DNA of 64,000 nt from an uncultured Eggerthella sp. (GCA_902464295.1 CABQIW010000003.1:1-64000), one strand, 5' to 3'; shown: positions 39,060-47,595, counted from the first letter of the stretch. Numbers and translations are program-made. The notes: generated by a model not told the origin, from the letters alone.

Positions 39060-39296
39060 CTAAAGAAGCTCGCGTTCTTCGGCATTCGCCCACTCGTGAT
39101 ATTTACGCAGAAGCGCCATCGTGCGCGCGTTAGAAACAGCAGTCGAGAAGGGCATGAGGTCTTCGACGCTAAAAGAGACGTTTCCGTTCGCATCTTTGGG
39201 AAGGTTCATTTGCTCGATCACGTTCGCGAAGATGCGCGCCATATCCTGATCGGTCGTTCGGTCTACCAGTTGTGCGAAATCATCGAAGTCTTTCAT
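39060..39296 (-). CDS. Small conserved-looking hypothetical protein
   Basis: A 78-residue acidic, helical protein (MKDFDDFAQLVDRTTDQDMARIF at the start, LLRKYHEWANAEERELL at the end). The composition is balanced, with no membrane segment. ATG 39296 on the minus strand follows AAGGA at a good distance, and a TAAGAT element lies just upstream. A longer plus-strand frame across the same bases is Cys/Arg-rich and has no ribosome-binding site. I recognise no family; possibly a small regulatory or structural protein. Confidence 0.6.
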   Translation of the reverse strand: MKDFDDFAQLVDRTTDQDMARIFANVIEQMNLPKDANGNVSFSVEDLMPFSTAVSNARTMALLRKYHEWANAEERELL

Positions 39297-39473
39297 AAGT
39301 ATTCCTTATCTTACTTATTACCTACAAAGTGTGACACGCGATCATACGCGATCGCGCGCAGGTTTATAATCAGTTTCATTCTAGCTCTCTCGCGTTTGAA
39401 TCGAACGCATGAAGCTGAAGTGTTGAACAATAGGCGAGCCTTTGAAAAGTAAAAGAGGAAAGTTCCGAATCGT

Positions 39474-40334
39474 ATGGACGCATTTCTTACCGTAACCTTG
39501 ATGACGTTGATCGCTGGCGTTGGTGGCACTGGTCTTGGTGGCATCCTTGGTGCGCTCGTTCGTACTGAATCCAATCGCATCGTCAGTCTCTTACTGAGCG
39601 CAACGAGCGGTGTGATGATCTCGATCGTCTGTTTCGAGCTGATGGTCGAAAGTCTTGAAGCGGCCCAGTCGGTCTTTTCGGGCGGTGCGGTCTTCATCGT
39701 GTGCATTGCAGTCCTTGTGGGCATGGTCGTGGTATTCCTCTTGAATTGGTTGATCGATAAACGCACTGAAGGAGAGGTGCCTCACACTGCGAGCAGCTTG
39801 CATCCAAAGACCCATGACAACATCGATGAGCTGAGCCACATCGATCATTACAACCAACATCTGAAAGAGCATGCGCCCAAACGCGAACTCTGGGTTGCTG
39901 GTGTGGTCATCGCATGTGCTATCGCGCTCCATAACATTCCCGAAGGCATGTCCATTGGAGCGAGTTATAACATCGATACCGAGGGTGGGGTGAGCATGGC
40001 GCTCATCCTTGCGGTGCTCATCGGACTCCATAATATTCCCGAAGGCATGGCTGTTTCCGTTCCCTTGGTTGCTGGTGGGATGAAGCGCATCAAAGCGGCA
40101 TTGCTCACGGCGGCTTCTGGTGTGCCCGTTGTTTTGGGTGCTTGGTTGGGCTACTGGATCGGCGACATCGGTGCGATAGGCCTTGCGGCTTCGCTCGGGT
40201 TTGCTTCTGGCGCGATGCTCTATGTGGTCTTCGGAGAGATCATTCCTCAGGCTGTGTTGATGTATCGTTCGAAGGTGCCAGCATTCTTCGTCATCATCGG
40301 TATGCTCATCGGTATGATCATCATCTACGTCTAA
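39474..40334 (+). CDS. ZIP family metal transporter
   Basis: A 286-residue membrane protein with eight expected helices. Both metal-site helices carry the family motif: IALHNIPEGMSIG (about 155-167) and GLHNIPEGMAVS (about 182-193). A His/Asp-rich cytosolic loop (about 110-140: SSLHPKTHD, SHIDHYNQHLKEH) is typical of ZIPs and may bind metal. It probably takes up zinc or another divalent ion; the specificity is not known. Confidence 0.92.
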   Translation: MDAFLTVTLMTLIAGVGGTGLGGILGALVRTESNRIVSLLLSATSGVMISIVCFELMVESLEAAQSVFSGGAVFIVCIAVLVGMVVVFLLNWLIDKRTEGEVPHTASSLHPKTHDNIDELSHIDHYNQHLKEHAPKRELWVAGVVIACAIALHNIPEGMSIGASYNIDTEGGVSMALILAVLIGLHNIPEGMAVSVPLVAGGMKRIKAALLTAASGVPVVLGAWLGYWIGDIGAIGLAASLGFASGAMLYVVFGEIIPQAVLMYRSKVPAFFVIIGMLIGMIIIYV

Positions 40335-40921
40335 AGAGAAGTTTCGCTCTTGCAAGATGGCGGGTTTTCGGCGCGTCGAATCAAGGGGATCTTGCTGGTT
40401 TGCAAGGCGTGAAAGGGCTCATTTTCATTGCCGCTCCCTGAGATGAACGGTTATTCAAGAAAAATTTTTTCGGCCTAAAAAAGCCCGAATTTCGCGTGTG
40501 GAAAACTCAAAAAACGCGCCAAAATGTGGAAAACCCTTGCTAGCATGAACACGACGAAGTTGCTATACAGCCTTATCAAAAGGGCTTTTCAAGTACGTGC
40601 CACTATACAAGGAATACGCCATAACACGCGCGAGAAAAATGCTAGCAGGTGAGGTCGTAGCACAGCCATTTCGTCCAAATCCATGCCGAAATGCCCCAGA
40701 TAAAATCGGCTACCCAAACGCTAACGAACACAAAATATTGTGGTTTCTCCCATGCCAACTCCTAGATATACGCTACAATCGTGCTATAGAATTTGTAAGG
40801 TTCTACAGGGATGTATAGTTCATGATTTACATCCGCGAAGTCACTCTTAAGCGGTCGTGTTCTTTGTCCGCAAGGAAAATCACCAACATAACCGCGCAAG
40901 GAACCGTTAGGTGGGTTTGAG
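40335..40921 (+). other. 590-bp regulatory gap with two DnaA-like boxes
   Basis: No gene is supported; a 73-codon frame at 40597 has no ribosome-binding site. Two direct copies of TGTGGAAAA (40497-40505 and 40525-40533) lie 28 bp apart. TATAGAAT (40785-40792) is a likely -10. Downstream a hairpin GGATGTA / TACATCC (40809-40815 and 40828-40834) lies in the leader of the next gene, along with two copies of CGCAAGGAA-like sequence. Confidence 0.5.
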
Positions 40922-41923
40922 TTGAGCTCAAAAGTTAAGCAGGCGAACTTCCGTCTTCCGCTCGAATACATGGCTTTGATCGACGATTTTGCACGTCGCG
41001 AAGACATCACGAAAGCAACGGTCATCACCCGTGCGCTTGATTGTATGCAGGCTTCATATGACAGCGGGCATGGTGGAATGCCGGTCACCGGCGGCGGTAG
41101 TGCTGGCGGTGCTTCTGATGCCGAGCTCGAAGATCTGCGCGCGAAACTTAAGAAAGCTGAAGAGCGCGCCACCGATGCGGAGCGTGCACTTCAATCCGCA
41201 GAAGATCGTTTGCGTGATGCTCAGCGTCAACGCGATGAAGCTGAGAATCGTGCTCGCAATGCTCAAAGTGATCTTGCTACTGCTCAGGCTCAAAGCGCCC
41301 ATGTTTCTTCCAACGATAACCGTCGTACCGAGGCGGCCGAGGAAGAAGTTGAACGCCTACGCGCTCTGGTTGCCAAGCAGGCAGCCACGCTTGAAGAGAA
41401 GATCCGCGCGCTTGCAAGCAAAGAAGTGGGCTACGACGATCAAGCTCGTACGCTTGCTAATAAAGATGCAGAGATCTCATCACGCGATGCGATCATTGCC
41501 GATCGCGACAGACAGATCACCGACCTTCGCAGTCAGCTGAGTGAAGCGCAGGCACGTGTCCAGTTGAGCAATGCGAGCTCCATGTCGCTTTCTCCTGTTA
41601 CCTTTGATGCTTCGACTTTTACGGAAGAGTCTCCTGTTGGTGCTATTTCGATGCTCAATATGCTCAATGGCGTTATGGCTGCATTCAAGCAGCAAGTTAA
41701 AGATGCCCGTATTTTGGGTGAACAGGAAGGCCGCAAGGCGCAACAGCACGAATTCGAGGATGTTATCAACAAGGCGCGCAACGATGGTTACCGTGATGCG
41801 ATGACCTATCTAGACGATCGCGCTACCACGGCGCGCGAATCTGGTGCGCGTGAAGAACGTGCGCGTATCGCGAACATGGGCTTCTTCGAGCGTCGTCGTT
41901 ACCTCAACATCCATGTTGCTTAA
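40922..41923 (+). CDS. Ribbon-helix-helix coiled-coil protein
   Basis: A 333-residue soluble protein. Residues 3-45 (KVKQANFRLPLEYMALIDDF...TKATVITRALD) read as a ribbon-helix-helix DNA-binding domain. A Gly/Ser linker follows, then a long coiled coil (about 60-215) rich in Ala, Glu, Arg and Asp. The C-terminal 110 residues (VTFDASTFTEESPVGAISM, then a charged helix) form a second helical part. The plan resembles plasmid KfrA-like proteins or chromosome-organising coiled-coil proteins, but I do not assign it to a family. It starts with TTG 40922. Two DnaA-like boxes lie about 400 bp upstream. Confidence 0.7.
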   Translation: MSSKVKQANFRLPLEYMALIDDFARREDITKATVITRALDCMQASYDSGHGGMPVTGGGSAGGASDAELEDLRAKLKKAEERATDAERALQSAEDRLRDAQRQRDEAENRARNAQSDLATAQAQSAHVSSNDNRRTEAAEEEVERLRALVAKQAATLEEKIRALASKEVGYDDQARTLANKDAEISSRDAIIADRDRQITDLRSQLSEAQARVQLSNASSMSLSPVTFDASTFTEESPVGAISMLNMLNGVMAAFKQQVKDARILGEQEGRKAQQHEFEDVINKARNDGYRDAMTYLDDRATTARESGAREERARIANMGFFERRRYLNIHVA

Positions 41924-42016
41924 ATTGCCTGCAAGTATTGGAACGGGAATGCCACGCCCCTTCGCTTAAGGATTCGGCATCGTGCCCCTCTGAGCTTCTC
42001 CCTGAAACAAAGCGCA

Positions 42017-42715
42017 CTATTTCGCTAGTACCGTAACGGGAACATCGTGTTCTTCGGTGGGGATGAAAGGGACTTCCTGCTCGGAGAACGCAACGGCAAT
42101 TTGGCGACAGTCTTTGTTCAACTGCGGTAGGTAGCGATCATAGTTCCCGCCCCCGTATCCGAGTCTGTTGCGATGCGCATCGAACGCAACAAGAGGAATC
42201 ACGATCATCGTAAGATCGTTTGCCGGAACGTAGGGAAAATCGCGCAATGCTTCATCATCGTGATAGTACTTGCGCAAGGGATGTGCGATGAAGGGAACCT
42301 CATTCTTCTCGTAAGCTTCGGACGAAACTAAGCGCATCTCCATGGTTTGTTGCGGTGCGCCTTCAAGACCCCACGCATCTTCCACGATGCAAGGAAAAGC
42401 AACGCGCGCCCCTTGTGCATAGGCAGCACGAATGAATTGCTCGAGTTGCACCTCTTCTTCAAAAGCTGCATAGACCGCGATCGTGCAAGCTGGCGGATCG
42501 AGGCTGATCGTTGCGCAGGTGATCGCAAGAGAGGTCTCAAGCTCATCGCAAATGACAGAGCTCTTATGAAGACGATACGGCTTCGGTAACGCGGCGCGCT
42601 CGGCAAGCACCTGGTGCCGAATTTGCTCGCGGGTTTCGGGCGTTTCGCTATCGAGCGCTCGTGCGGGTTCTTCTTCGATCGAAACAGTTGGTTCAGGTAT
42701 CTCGTTCGCGTTCAT
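42017..42715 (-). CDS. 5-formyltetrahydrofolate cyclo-ligase
   Basis: Converts 5-formyl-THF to 5,10-methenyl-THF using ATP. The 232-residue protein has the family motif FDAHRNRLGYGGGNYDRYLP (about 181-200) and the ATP-site segment near IRHQVLAERAALP. An extra N-terminal part of about 28 acidic residues precedes the domain; the true start could be internal, but no better in-frame ATG is seen. It lies downstream of the NRMT-like gene, separated by about 120 bp. Confidence 0.9.
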   Translation of the reverse strand: MNANEIPEPTVSIEEEPARALDSETPETREQIRHQVLAERAALPKPYRLHKSSVICDELETSLAITCATISLDPPACTIAVYAAFEEEVQLEQFIRAAYAQGARVAFPCIVEDAWGLEGAPQQTMEMRLVSSEAYEKNEVPFIAHPLRKYYHDDEALRDFPYVPANDLTMIVIPLVAFDAHRNRLGYGGGNYDRYLPQLNKDCRQIAVAFSEQEVPFIPTEEHDVPVTVLAK

Positions 42716-42836
42716 AATCGAGGCTTTCTTGTTAGACTATTGGTCTCATTACTATAGTAAGGCTTTCGAGACTCCCCGAAACACTTCGAAAGACTTCTGC
42801 TACGACAGAAACTCCCTTTACTGTTCTATGTATCTA

Positions 42837-44150
42837 CTAGGCCAAGCCAAGAATCTGCAGGGCAAGGCAAACGATCGAGAGAATGCCCACTACTACGATC
42901 GTTGCGATAAGCAGCACGCGTGCGATCGGGTCGATGGCGTGTTCTTTCATCACGTGTTTGTCGGTAGCGATGATGGCCATGAACACGAGCAGTACGGGCA
43001 GGATAACGCCATTAACGAATTGTGCGGTTAGCATGATGCCCATGAGGTTCAGTCCCGGTACCAAGATGACCAACGCAGAACCTACGATCGTGAACGTGAA
43101 GATGCCTTTGAAGAGCGGTGCTTCCTTCCAGGTGAAGCTTACGCCAGCTTCCCAACCGAACGCCTCGCAGATGACGAATGAGGTGGTAAGGGGCAGCACG
43201 CAGGCTGCGAGCAAACTTGCCGCGACGAGCCCCGTAGCAAAGAGCGCTTCAGCATACGGGCCAGCAAAAGGGGCGAGCGCCATAGCGGCATCAGCCGCGC
43301 TTTCGATCTCGATACCTTGCGGGAAGAGCACCGCACCCGTGGTCACGATGATGAACCACGCGATGATGCAGGCAACCACTGCGCCCGTGATCGCATCGAT
43401 GCGCTGGAAGAAGAGATCCTTTACGGTCACGCCCTTCTCGACCACGTTGCTCTGTGCGAAGAACATCATCCAGGGCGCGATGGTGGTACCGACCATGGCA
43501 ACCGTGAGCGAAAGGAACGAGAAGTCGGAAGAGACTTCGGGGATAACGGTGTGCATGAGCGCAAGGTTCCAGTTCGGTTGCGCGATGATGGCTGCCACGA
43601 TATAGGTGACGAAGACGAAGGAAAGCACCATGAAAACGCGCTGCACGCGCTTGAAACTGCCGCCTACGATAAGTCCCCAAACAGCAGCTGCGGCGATGGG
43701 GACCGATACCCAGCGCGGCACGCCGAACATCTCCATGCCAGAAGCGATGCCCGCGAATTCGGAAAACGTGGTCGCAACATTGCCGATGAGCAAGGCCAGC
43801 ATCGCAAATGAGGTAAGGCGAATGCCGAAGCGTTCGCGAATGAGCGCCGCAAAACCCTTGCCCGTTACCGCGCCCATGCGCGTGGCGGTCGTTTGCACGA
43901 CGATCAGCAGCAGGCACATGATCGGAATGATCCACAGCGTCAAGAATCCGAATTTCGCGCCTACGGTGGAGTAAGTTGAGATGCCTCCTGCATCGTTGCC
44001 TGCCATGGCCGTGACGATCCCTGGACCCATGGCCATGAGCACGAGCAACAATTTCGAAGGCTTGCGCACTTCGGTGATCTCCTTGGCAAGCCCTGCTTCA
44101 GCATGTTCCTTGATGGCGGGATTGGGTTGGATATTCTGCTCTTCTGCCAT
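42837..44150 (-). CDS. NRAMP-related metal transporter (NRMT-like)
   Basis: A 437-residue membrane protein of the SLC11/NRAMP superfamily. The helix-1 metal motif DPGN of manganese/iron transporters is replaced: GPGIVTAMAGNDAGG. In helix 6 the Met-Pro-His motif is absent: GTTIAPWMMFFAQSN. Loss of the soft metal ligands is the mark of NRMTs, which carry magnesium (one from Eggerthella lenta has been studied). The gene comes nine bases after one coding for an MgtE-like cytosolic regulator, which supports magnesium as substrate. ATG 44150 is chosen; TTG 44156 is possible. Confidence 0.85.
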   Translation of the reverse strand: MAEEQNIQPNPAIKEHAEAGLAKEITEVRKPSKLLLVLMAMGPGIVTAMAGNDAGGISTYSTVGAKFGFLTLWIIPIMCLLLIVVQTTATRMGAVTGKGFAALIRERFGIRLTSFAMLALLIGNVATTFSEFAGIASGMEMFGVPRWVSVPIAAAAVWGLIVGGSFKRVQRVFMVLSFVFVTYIVAAIIAQPNWNLALMHTVIPEVSSDFSFLSLTVAMVGTTIAPWMMFFAQSNVVEKGVTVKDLFFQRIDAITGAVVACIIAWFIIVTTGAVLFPQGIEIESAADAAMALAPFAGPYAEALFATGLVAASLLAACVLPLTTSFVICEAFGWEAGVSFTWKEAPLFKGIFTFTIVGSALVILVPGLNLMGIMLTAQFVNGVILPVLLVFMAIIATDKHVMKEHAIDPIARVLLIATIVVVGILSIVCLALQILGLA

Positions 44151-44159
44151 AGCCAACTC

Positions 44160-45512
44160 TTATCCTGCAGCTCCGCCGAAGAAATGCAAAACGATAACGG
44201 TATAGGGAACGAGGAAGATCAAGAAGCACAAGAGCGCGATCACCACGGCAACCCAGGTACGCTTGTTCGTAGTTTCCTCTGCGCTGTCCTCGATGACCTC
44301 CATTGCGTCGTCGACGGTAACGATGCCGAGCATGCGCCCGTTCTCATCGACCACTGGCATGGCGATCAGGTCGTATTTCGAGATGTCAGCCGCAACATCT
44401 TCTTCGGTCTCTTCGGGGAAGGCGGTGATCACGTCGTCGAACATGATGTCCTTAAGCTGCGTGTTCTTTGTGGCGAGCACGAGCGTGCGGAGCGAAAGCA
44501 CGCCGATGAGCTTGTCGTATTCGTTGAGCACGTAAACGTAGCTGACAGTAGGATGGTCTTCGTCGAGTGCGCGCAGTGCTTCGATGGTTTGATCGACGGT
44601 ATCGTCGGCGCGCATCGCAACATACTGCGTGGTCATAAGGCCACCCGCGGTGTCTTCCTTATAACCGAGCAAGCGACGAATGCCAGCGGCTTCTTCAACG
44701 CCCATCAGACGTAACAACGTTTCAGCTTTTTCGTAGGGGAGATCGCCCACGATGTCGGCTGCATCGTCGGGATCCATGTCTTCGAGCAGGCGAGAAGCGC
44801 GCTTTTCGTCCAGGTCATCGATAACATCTGCTTGGTATTCGTCTTCCATCTCCGAGATCGCATCGCCTGCGCGTGCATCATCGAGGTGTTTGAACACGTT
44901 GGCGCGCTGCTGAGGATCGAGCTGCTCGAGGATGTCGGCCACGTCGGCTGGATGAAGTTCATCGAGACGGGTGTGGGAGACAGAAAGCTGCACATCGGAG
45001 AGGTTGCGGTCGAGCAGATCCATATAGTTCCATGCAATGATCTTCTCATCAAGCGGCTTGCGAAAGAGCTTGCTCAGCTTGAGCGCAACGCGCTCAACCC
45101 AGGGCGCCAAACCGCGCAAAATACCACGAATGCCCACTTCGGCACCGAGCAGGCGCAGTTGCGAACCGGAAGTGGAAAGCTTGAGGTCGTTTACGCGCAC
45201 GACCTTCATGCCTTGCGTGTCGACGATCTGGCGGTCGAGCAGATCGCGTGCAAGTAGAACCTCATCAGGCTGAAGGTAACTGAAGCGGATGCCGGTCTTA
45301 TCGACTTTAAGCTCGATGCCATCATCGGTGACATCTTTGACATACTTGCGCCATGAGATCATGAAAGGTGTTTTGCCGGGGCCCAAGAACGCAAGTGAGG
45401 TGATGCGCGGGAATACTTCGCCGGTTTGGATAGCAAGATCTGAAATGGAGCCGATCTTCTCGCCATTGGCATCGATGACGGGTTCACCAAGCATTTGTGA
45501 CAAATAGAGCAT
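44160..45512 (-). CDS. MgtE cytosolic-domain protein with PRC barrels and one membrane helix
   Basis: A 450-residue protein. The N-terminal part holds two PRC-barrel-like units (about 1-75 and 78-150). Next comes an MgtE N domain with superhelical repeats (HPADVADILEQLDPQQRANVF; MDPDDAADIVGDL), then two CBS motifs (MTTQYVAMRADDTVDQTI; IMFDDVITAFPEETEEDV). It ends with a single hydrophobic helix (about 422-445). The five-helix transport domain of true MgtE is missing, so it cannot be a complete channel. It is probably a magnesium sensor or regulatory subunit for the NRMT-like transporter encoded next, an inference from gene order. ATG 45512 follows AAGGAGATCT. Confidence 0.85.
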   Translation of the reverse strand: MLYLSQMLGEPVIDANGEKIGSISDLAIQTGEVFPRITSLAFLGPGKTPFMISWRKYVKDVTDDGIELKVDKTGIRFSYLQPDEVLLARDLLDRQIVDTQGMKVVRVNDLKLSTSGSQLRLLGAEVGIRGILRGLAPWVERVALKLSKLFRKPLDEKIIAWNYMDLLDRNLSDVQLSVSHTRLDELHPADVADILEQLDPQQRANVFKHLDDARAGDAISEMEDEYQADVIDDLDEKRASRLLEDMDPDDAADIVGDLPYEKAETLLRLMGVEEAAGIRRLLGYKEDTAGGLMTTQYVAMRADDTVDQTIEALRALDEDHPTVSYVYVLNEYDKLIGVLSLRTLVLATKNTQLKDIMFDDVITAFPEETEEDVAADISKYDLIAMPVVDENGRMLGIVTVDDAMEVIEDSAEETTNKRTWVAVVIALLCFLIFLVPYTVIVLHFFGGAAG

Positions 45513-45775
45513 AGATCTCCTTTGGGTGGTTTGATCGGCGCGGTTTCATACGAGCTCTGTGCAGCGGTTTGCAGCAGAAGATCAAGGAAACGGCCGTGCT
45601 TCAGGTGCGAGTGCTATTCGAGCACCGCAAAGAAGCAGCAAACCTCTTTTCATCGCAGTTGTCTTTAGCCACCGCGACGAAGGAGATCCTCGAAGGGAGG
45701 TTAAAGACTAATTACTGTGAGGTTTCGATTTTCGAACCTTCACGTAACGTCCTTTCCTTAGGTAATAGTTGACAC
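45513..45775 (-). promoter_or_regulatory. Structured 5' leader of the MgtE-domain/NRMT operon
   Basis: Read on the minus strand, this gene-free stretch can fold into a hairpin closed by GTCTTTA / TAAAGAC (plus 45661-45667 and 45702-45708) and a second long stem GGTTTGC / GCAAACC (45566-45572 and 45638-45644) that encloses GTGCT-ATTCG-AGCAC (45611-45625). The gene's ribosome-binding site follows about 40 bp later. This is a candidate riboswitch or attenuator, perhaps magnesium-responsive, but I do not see the M-box consensus and no expression platform is clear. Confidence 0.4.
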
Positions 45776-45876
45776 GAAAATGCCGAAGCAGTTTTCGAGC
45801 TTTTTAATTTTACGCGAAACGTATCACGCGCGGGAATAAAGTTCTTGAAAGGTTGATTACGTCCTTAAAAGTGCCC

Positions 45877-46063
45877 AAAAAAGTTCAATGAGCCAAAGGG
45901 GACGGCTCATTGAAAAGGAAGGGGTCTTCGTGAAGCCCGGTGAAACCCGGGCCACGAAGAATAATGGAACTCAAGGGTCACGAGCTCCGTGGAGAAGATG
46001 ACCTGAAGGGGGGATGATCATCTTCCAAAGGAAAAAGGGTGGCTTGGAGGGGGGATTAGCCAC
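45877..46063 (-). ncRNA. 6C-family small RNA, extended five-hairpin form
   Basis: Read on the minus strand, about 187 bases form five successive stem-loops. Loop 1 (stem 46058-46063/46039-46044) contains CCCCCC; loop 2 (stem 46018-46025/45994-46001) also contains CCCCCC. Hairpin 3 (45982-45988/45966-45972) has a loop with GACCCTT. Hairpin 4 is a long GC stem (45953-45960 and 45947-45952 with their partners). Hairpin 5 (45904-45914/45884-45894, 11 bp) has CCCC in the loop and is followed by TTTTTT, a complete intrinsic terminator. Two hairpins with six-cytosine loops define the 6C RNA of actinobacteria, whose C-rich loops pair with G-rich ribosome-binding regions of target mRNAs. A -10-like TAATAA precedes the first stem by seven bases. 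The strand is set by the terminator. Confidence 0.85.
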
Positions 46064-46069
46064 AAGTGC

Positions 46070-46098
46070 ATTATTAATCTTTCAATACCATATTGAAA
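46070..46098 (-). promoter_or_regulatory. Promoter of the 6C RNA with palindromic operator-like site
   Basis: On the minus strand a TAATAA/AATAAT -10 (plus 46070-46076) lies seven to eight bases before the expected RNA start. Directly upstream, TTTCAATA-CCA-TATTGAAA (46080-46098) is a perfect 8-bp palindrome with a 3-base centre that would cover the spacer and -35. It looks like a repressor or activator site; the regulator is not known. Confidence 0.5.
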
Positions 46099-46343
46099 CC
46101 TTCACAAGGTGAACGGAGTGTTTTGTAGGATGAACGTGTTTATCAGGGGTTATAGCGTAATCATTTGTGCTATATCGACAGGTGAACGGTAGGAAGCTGC
46201 GCCCTGCATACCCATGATAGAATAGGAAACGAACACGTTGGTATCACAAGCTTAGGGGTTAGCGAGTAGGTCGTATAAGGCTAATCTCAGGCAAGAGAAA
46301 CACAGTGTTGTACAACTCAGCCGCAATGAACAAAGGGGCGTCA
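46099..46343 (+). other. Upstream region of menF
   Basis: No gene is seen. TGA-TAGAAT (46215-46223) is an extended -10 that would give a leader of about 115 bases for menF. GGTTAGC / GCTAATC in that leader can form a weak stem. No riboswitch consensus is visible. Confidence 0.45.
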
Positions 46344-47594
46344 GTGGCAAAGCTTTATTCCTACACGGTTCCACTTAAGAGTGATCTGCTTAATACGTAT
46401 TGTGTGTTGCAAAAAGGCTTCACTGACCAATTTGTCTACTATCGCAAGGACGTGCCGCAGCGGTATCTAGGGCTTGGCCGTTGTATCGCGATCGCATCGC
46501 GCGAAGATCTTGATTATGTTTTGCAGGGTGAGGCTGCGGTGCCTACGATCATGTTCTCGTTCAATCGGTTCGATGCGTCAAACCCCAAGCCAGCCGACGA
46601 GATGATGCAGGCGTTTCCCCGTTTGCGTCTCATGATTCCTGAAGTGGTGTTGATCGAGAACGAGCAGGGTTGCTTCTTGCAGGTGAACAGCCTTGGTCCC
46701 GTGTACAAGGGAAGGGTCGAGCGTTTTCTTCGCCATGCGAACGACGCGCCTCAGCGTGAGCGACGCTCGATACAGTATTCAGTGGTTCCCGATAGTTACG
46801 AAGCGTGGGATGAAGAGATGCGAGCCACGCTCTCTCTTATTAAGGCTGGGCGCGTGAAGAAGCTCGTGCCTTCGCGGCGCCAGGCGGTCGTGGCAACTGC
46901 TCCGTTCTCACCAAAGGATGTGCTGCTAAATCTTATCGATGGCAAGGCGCGAGGAACCGTGTTCCTGTACCGTTACGGCGATGTCTTCTTCTGCGGATGC
47001 ACGCCGGAATTGCTCGTGCGCAAGCAAGGTTGCCAAGTTGAGAGCATGTGCCTTGCGGGCACGGCAGCAATTGGGTCAACGCCTGAAGCGTGCGAGCAGT
47101 TCGCAGCGTTTCTTATGAATGATGAGAAGAATCGCCGTGAGCATGAGTATGTGGTGCGCTTCATCCGGGAAGTGTTCGAACGCAATTGCTACGATGTCGA
47201 CATTCCGGCCGAACCCACTATTCTGCCGCTCAAGCATGTTCAACATCTCTATACGCCTGCTCGTGCATGCGTTATGGAGGGTGTTTCCCTCTTCTCTCTT
47301 ATGGAGCAGCTGCACCCCACACCAGCGCTTGCTGGCCAACCAGTGGGCGAAGCGCTCATGTCGCTTCGCGAGATCGAGAGCTACAACCGCGGCTTCTTCG
47401 GTGGTGCGGTCGGTGTGGTAGATGCTGAAGACAACGGAGAGTTTTCCGTGGCGATCCGCTCGGGCGTGTTCGATGGCGAAGCTGGCTGGATCTATGCGGG
47501 TTGCGGCGTGGTCGAAGGAAGTGATCCACGCGAGGAATTCAACGAGATCGATATGAAATTCGAAACGATCTTGAGTGCCTTTCAAGGGGAATAA
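46344..47594 (+). CDS. menF: Isochorismate synthase
   Basis: Converts chorismate to isochorismate, the first committed step to menaquinone. The 416-residue chorismate-binding enzyme shows the C-terminal family block: LPLKHVQHLYT, LHPTPALAGQP, YNRGFFGGAVG and the metal Glu in EEFNEIDMKFETIL. GTG 46344 is five bases after AAAGGGG; ATG 46326 and a further start lie in the same frame. The stop is one base before menD. First gene of the men cluster. Confidence 0.92.
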   Translation: MAKLYSYTVPLKSDLLNTYCVLQKGFTDQFVYYRKDVPQRYLGLGRCIAIASREDLDYVLQGEAAVPTIMFSFNRFDASNPKPADEMMQAFPRLRLMIPEVVLIENEQGCFLQVNSLGPVYKGRVERFLRHANDAPQRERRSIQYSVVPDSYEAWDEEMRATLSLIKAGRVKKLVPSRRQAVVATAPFSPKDVLLNLIDGKARGTVFLYRYGDVFFCGCTPELLVRKQGCQVESMCLAGTAAIGSTPEACEQFAAFLMNDEKNRREHEYVVRFIREVFERNCYDVDIPAEPTILPLKHVQHLYTPARACVMEGVSLFSLMEQLHPTPALAGQPVGEALMSLREIESYNRGFFGGAVGVVDAEDNGEFSVAIRSGVFDGEAGWIYAGCGVVEGSDPREEFNEIDMKFETILSAFQGE

Positions 47595-47595
47595 T

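Noticed and set aside
38877..39452. Plus-strand 191-codon frame
   Set aside because: Rich in Cys and Arg, no ribosome-binding site, and it overlaps a better minus-strand gene.
40597..40818. 73-codon plus-strand frame starting with GTG
   Set aside because: No ribosome-binding site, no family features, and it contains the likely -10 of the next gene.
45569..45772. 67-codon plus-strand frame upstream of the 6C RNA
   Set aside because: No ribosome-binding site; the bases are better explained as the minus-strand structured leader.
45769..45774. TTGACA as a plus-strand -35
   Set aside because: No -10 at a usual distance on the plus strand.
45513..45780. M-box magnesium riboswitch before the MgtE-domain gene
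   Set aside because: A short stretch (GTTACGTGAAGG on the minus strand) is similar to the M-box start, but the other conserved blocks are missing.
46180..46210. Resemblance to the SRP RNA core (CAGG...GGAAGC)
   Set aside because: The conserved GGAAGCAGC and tetraloop stem are not present; only a few bases match.
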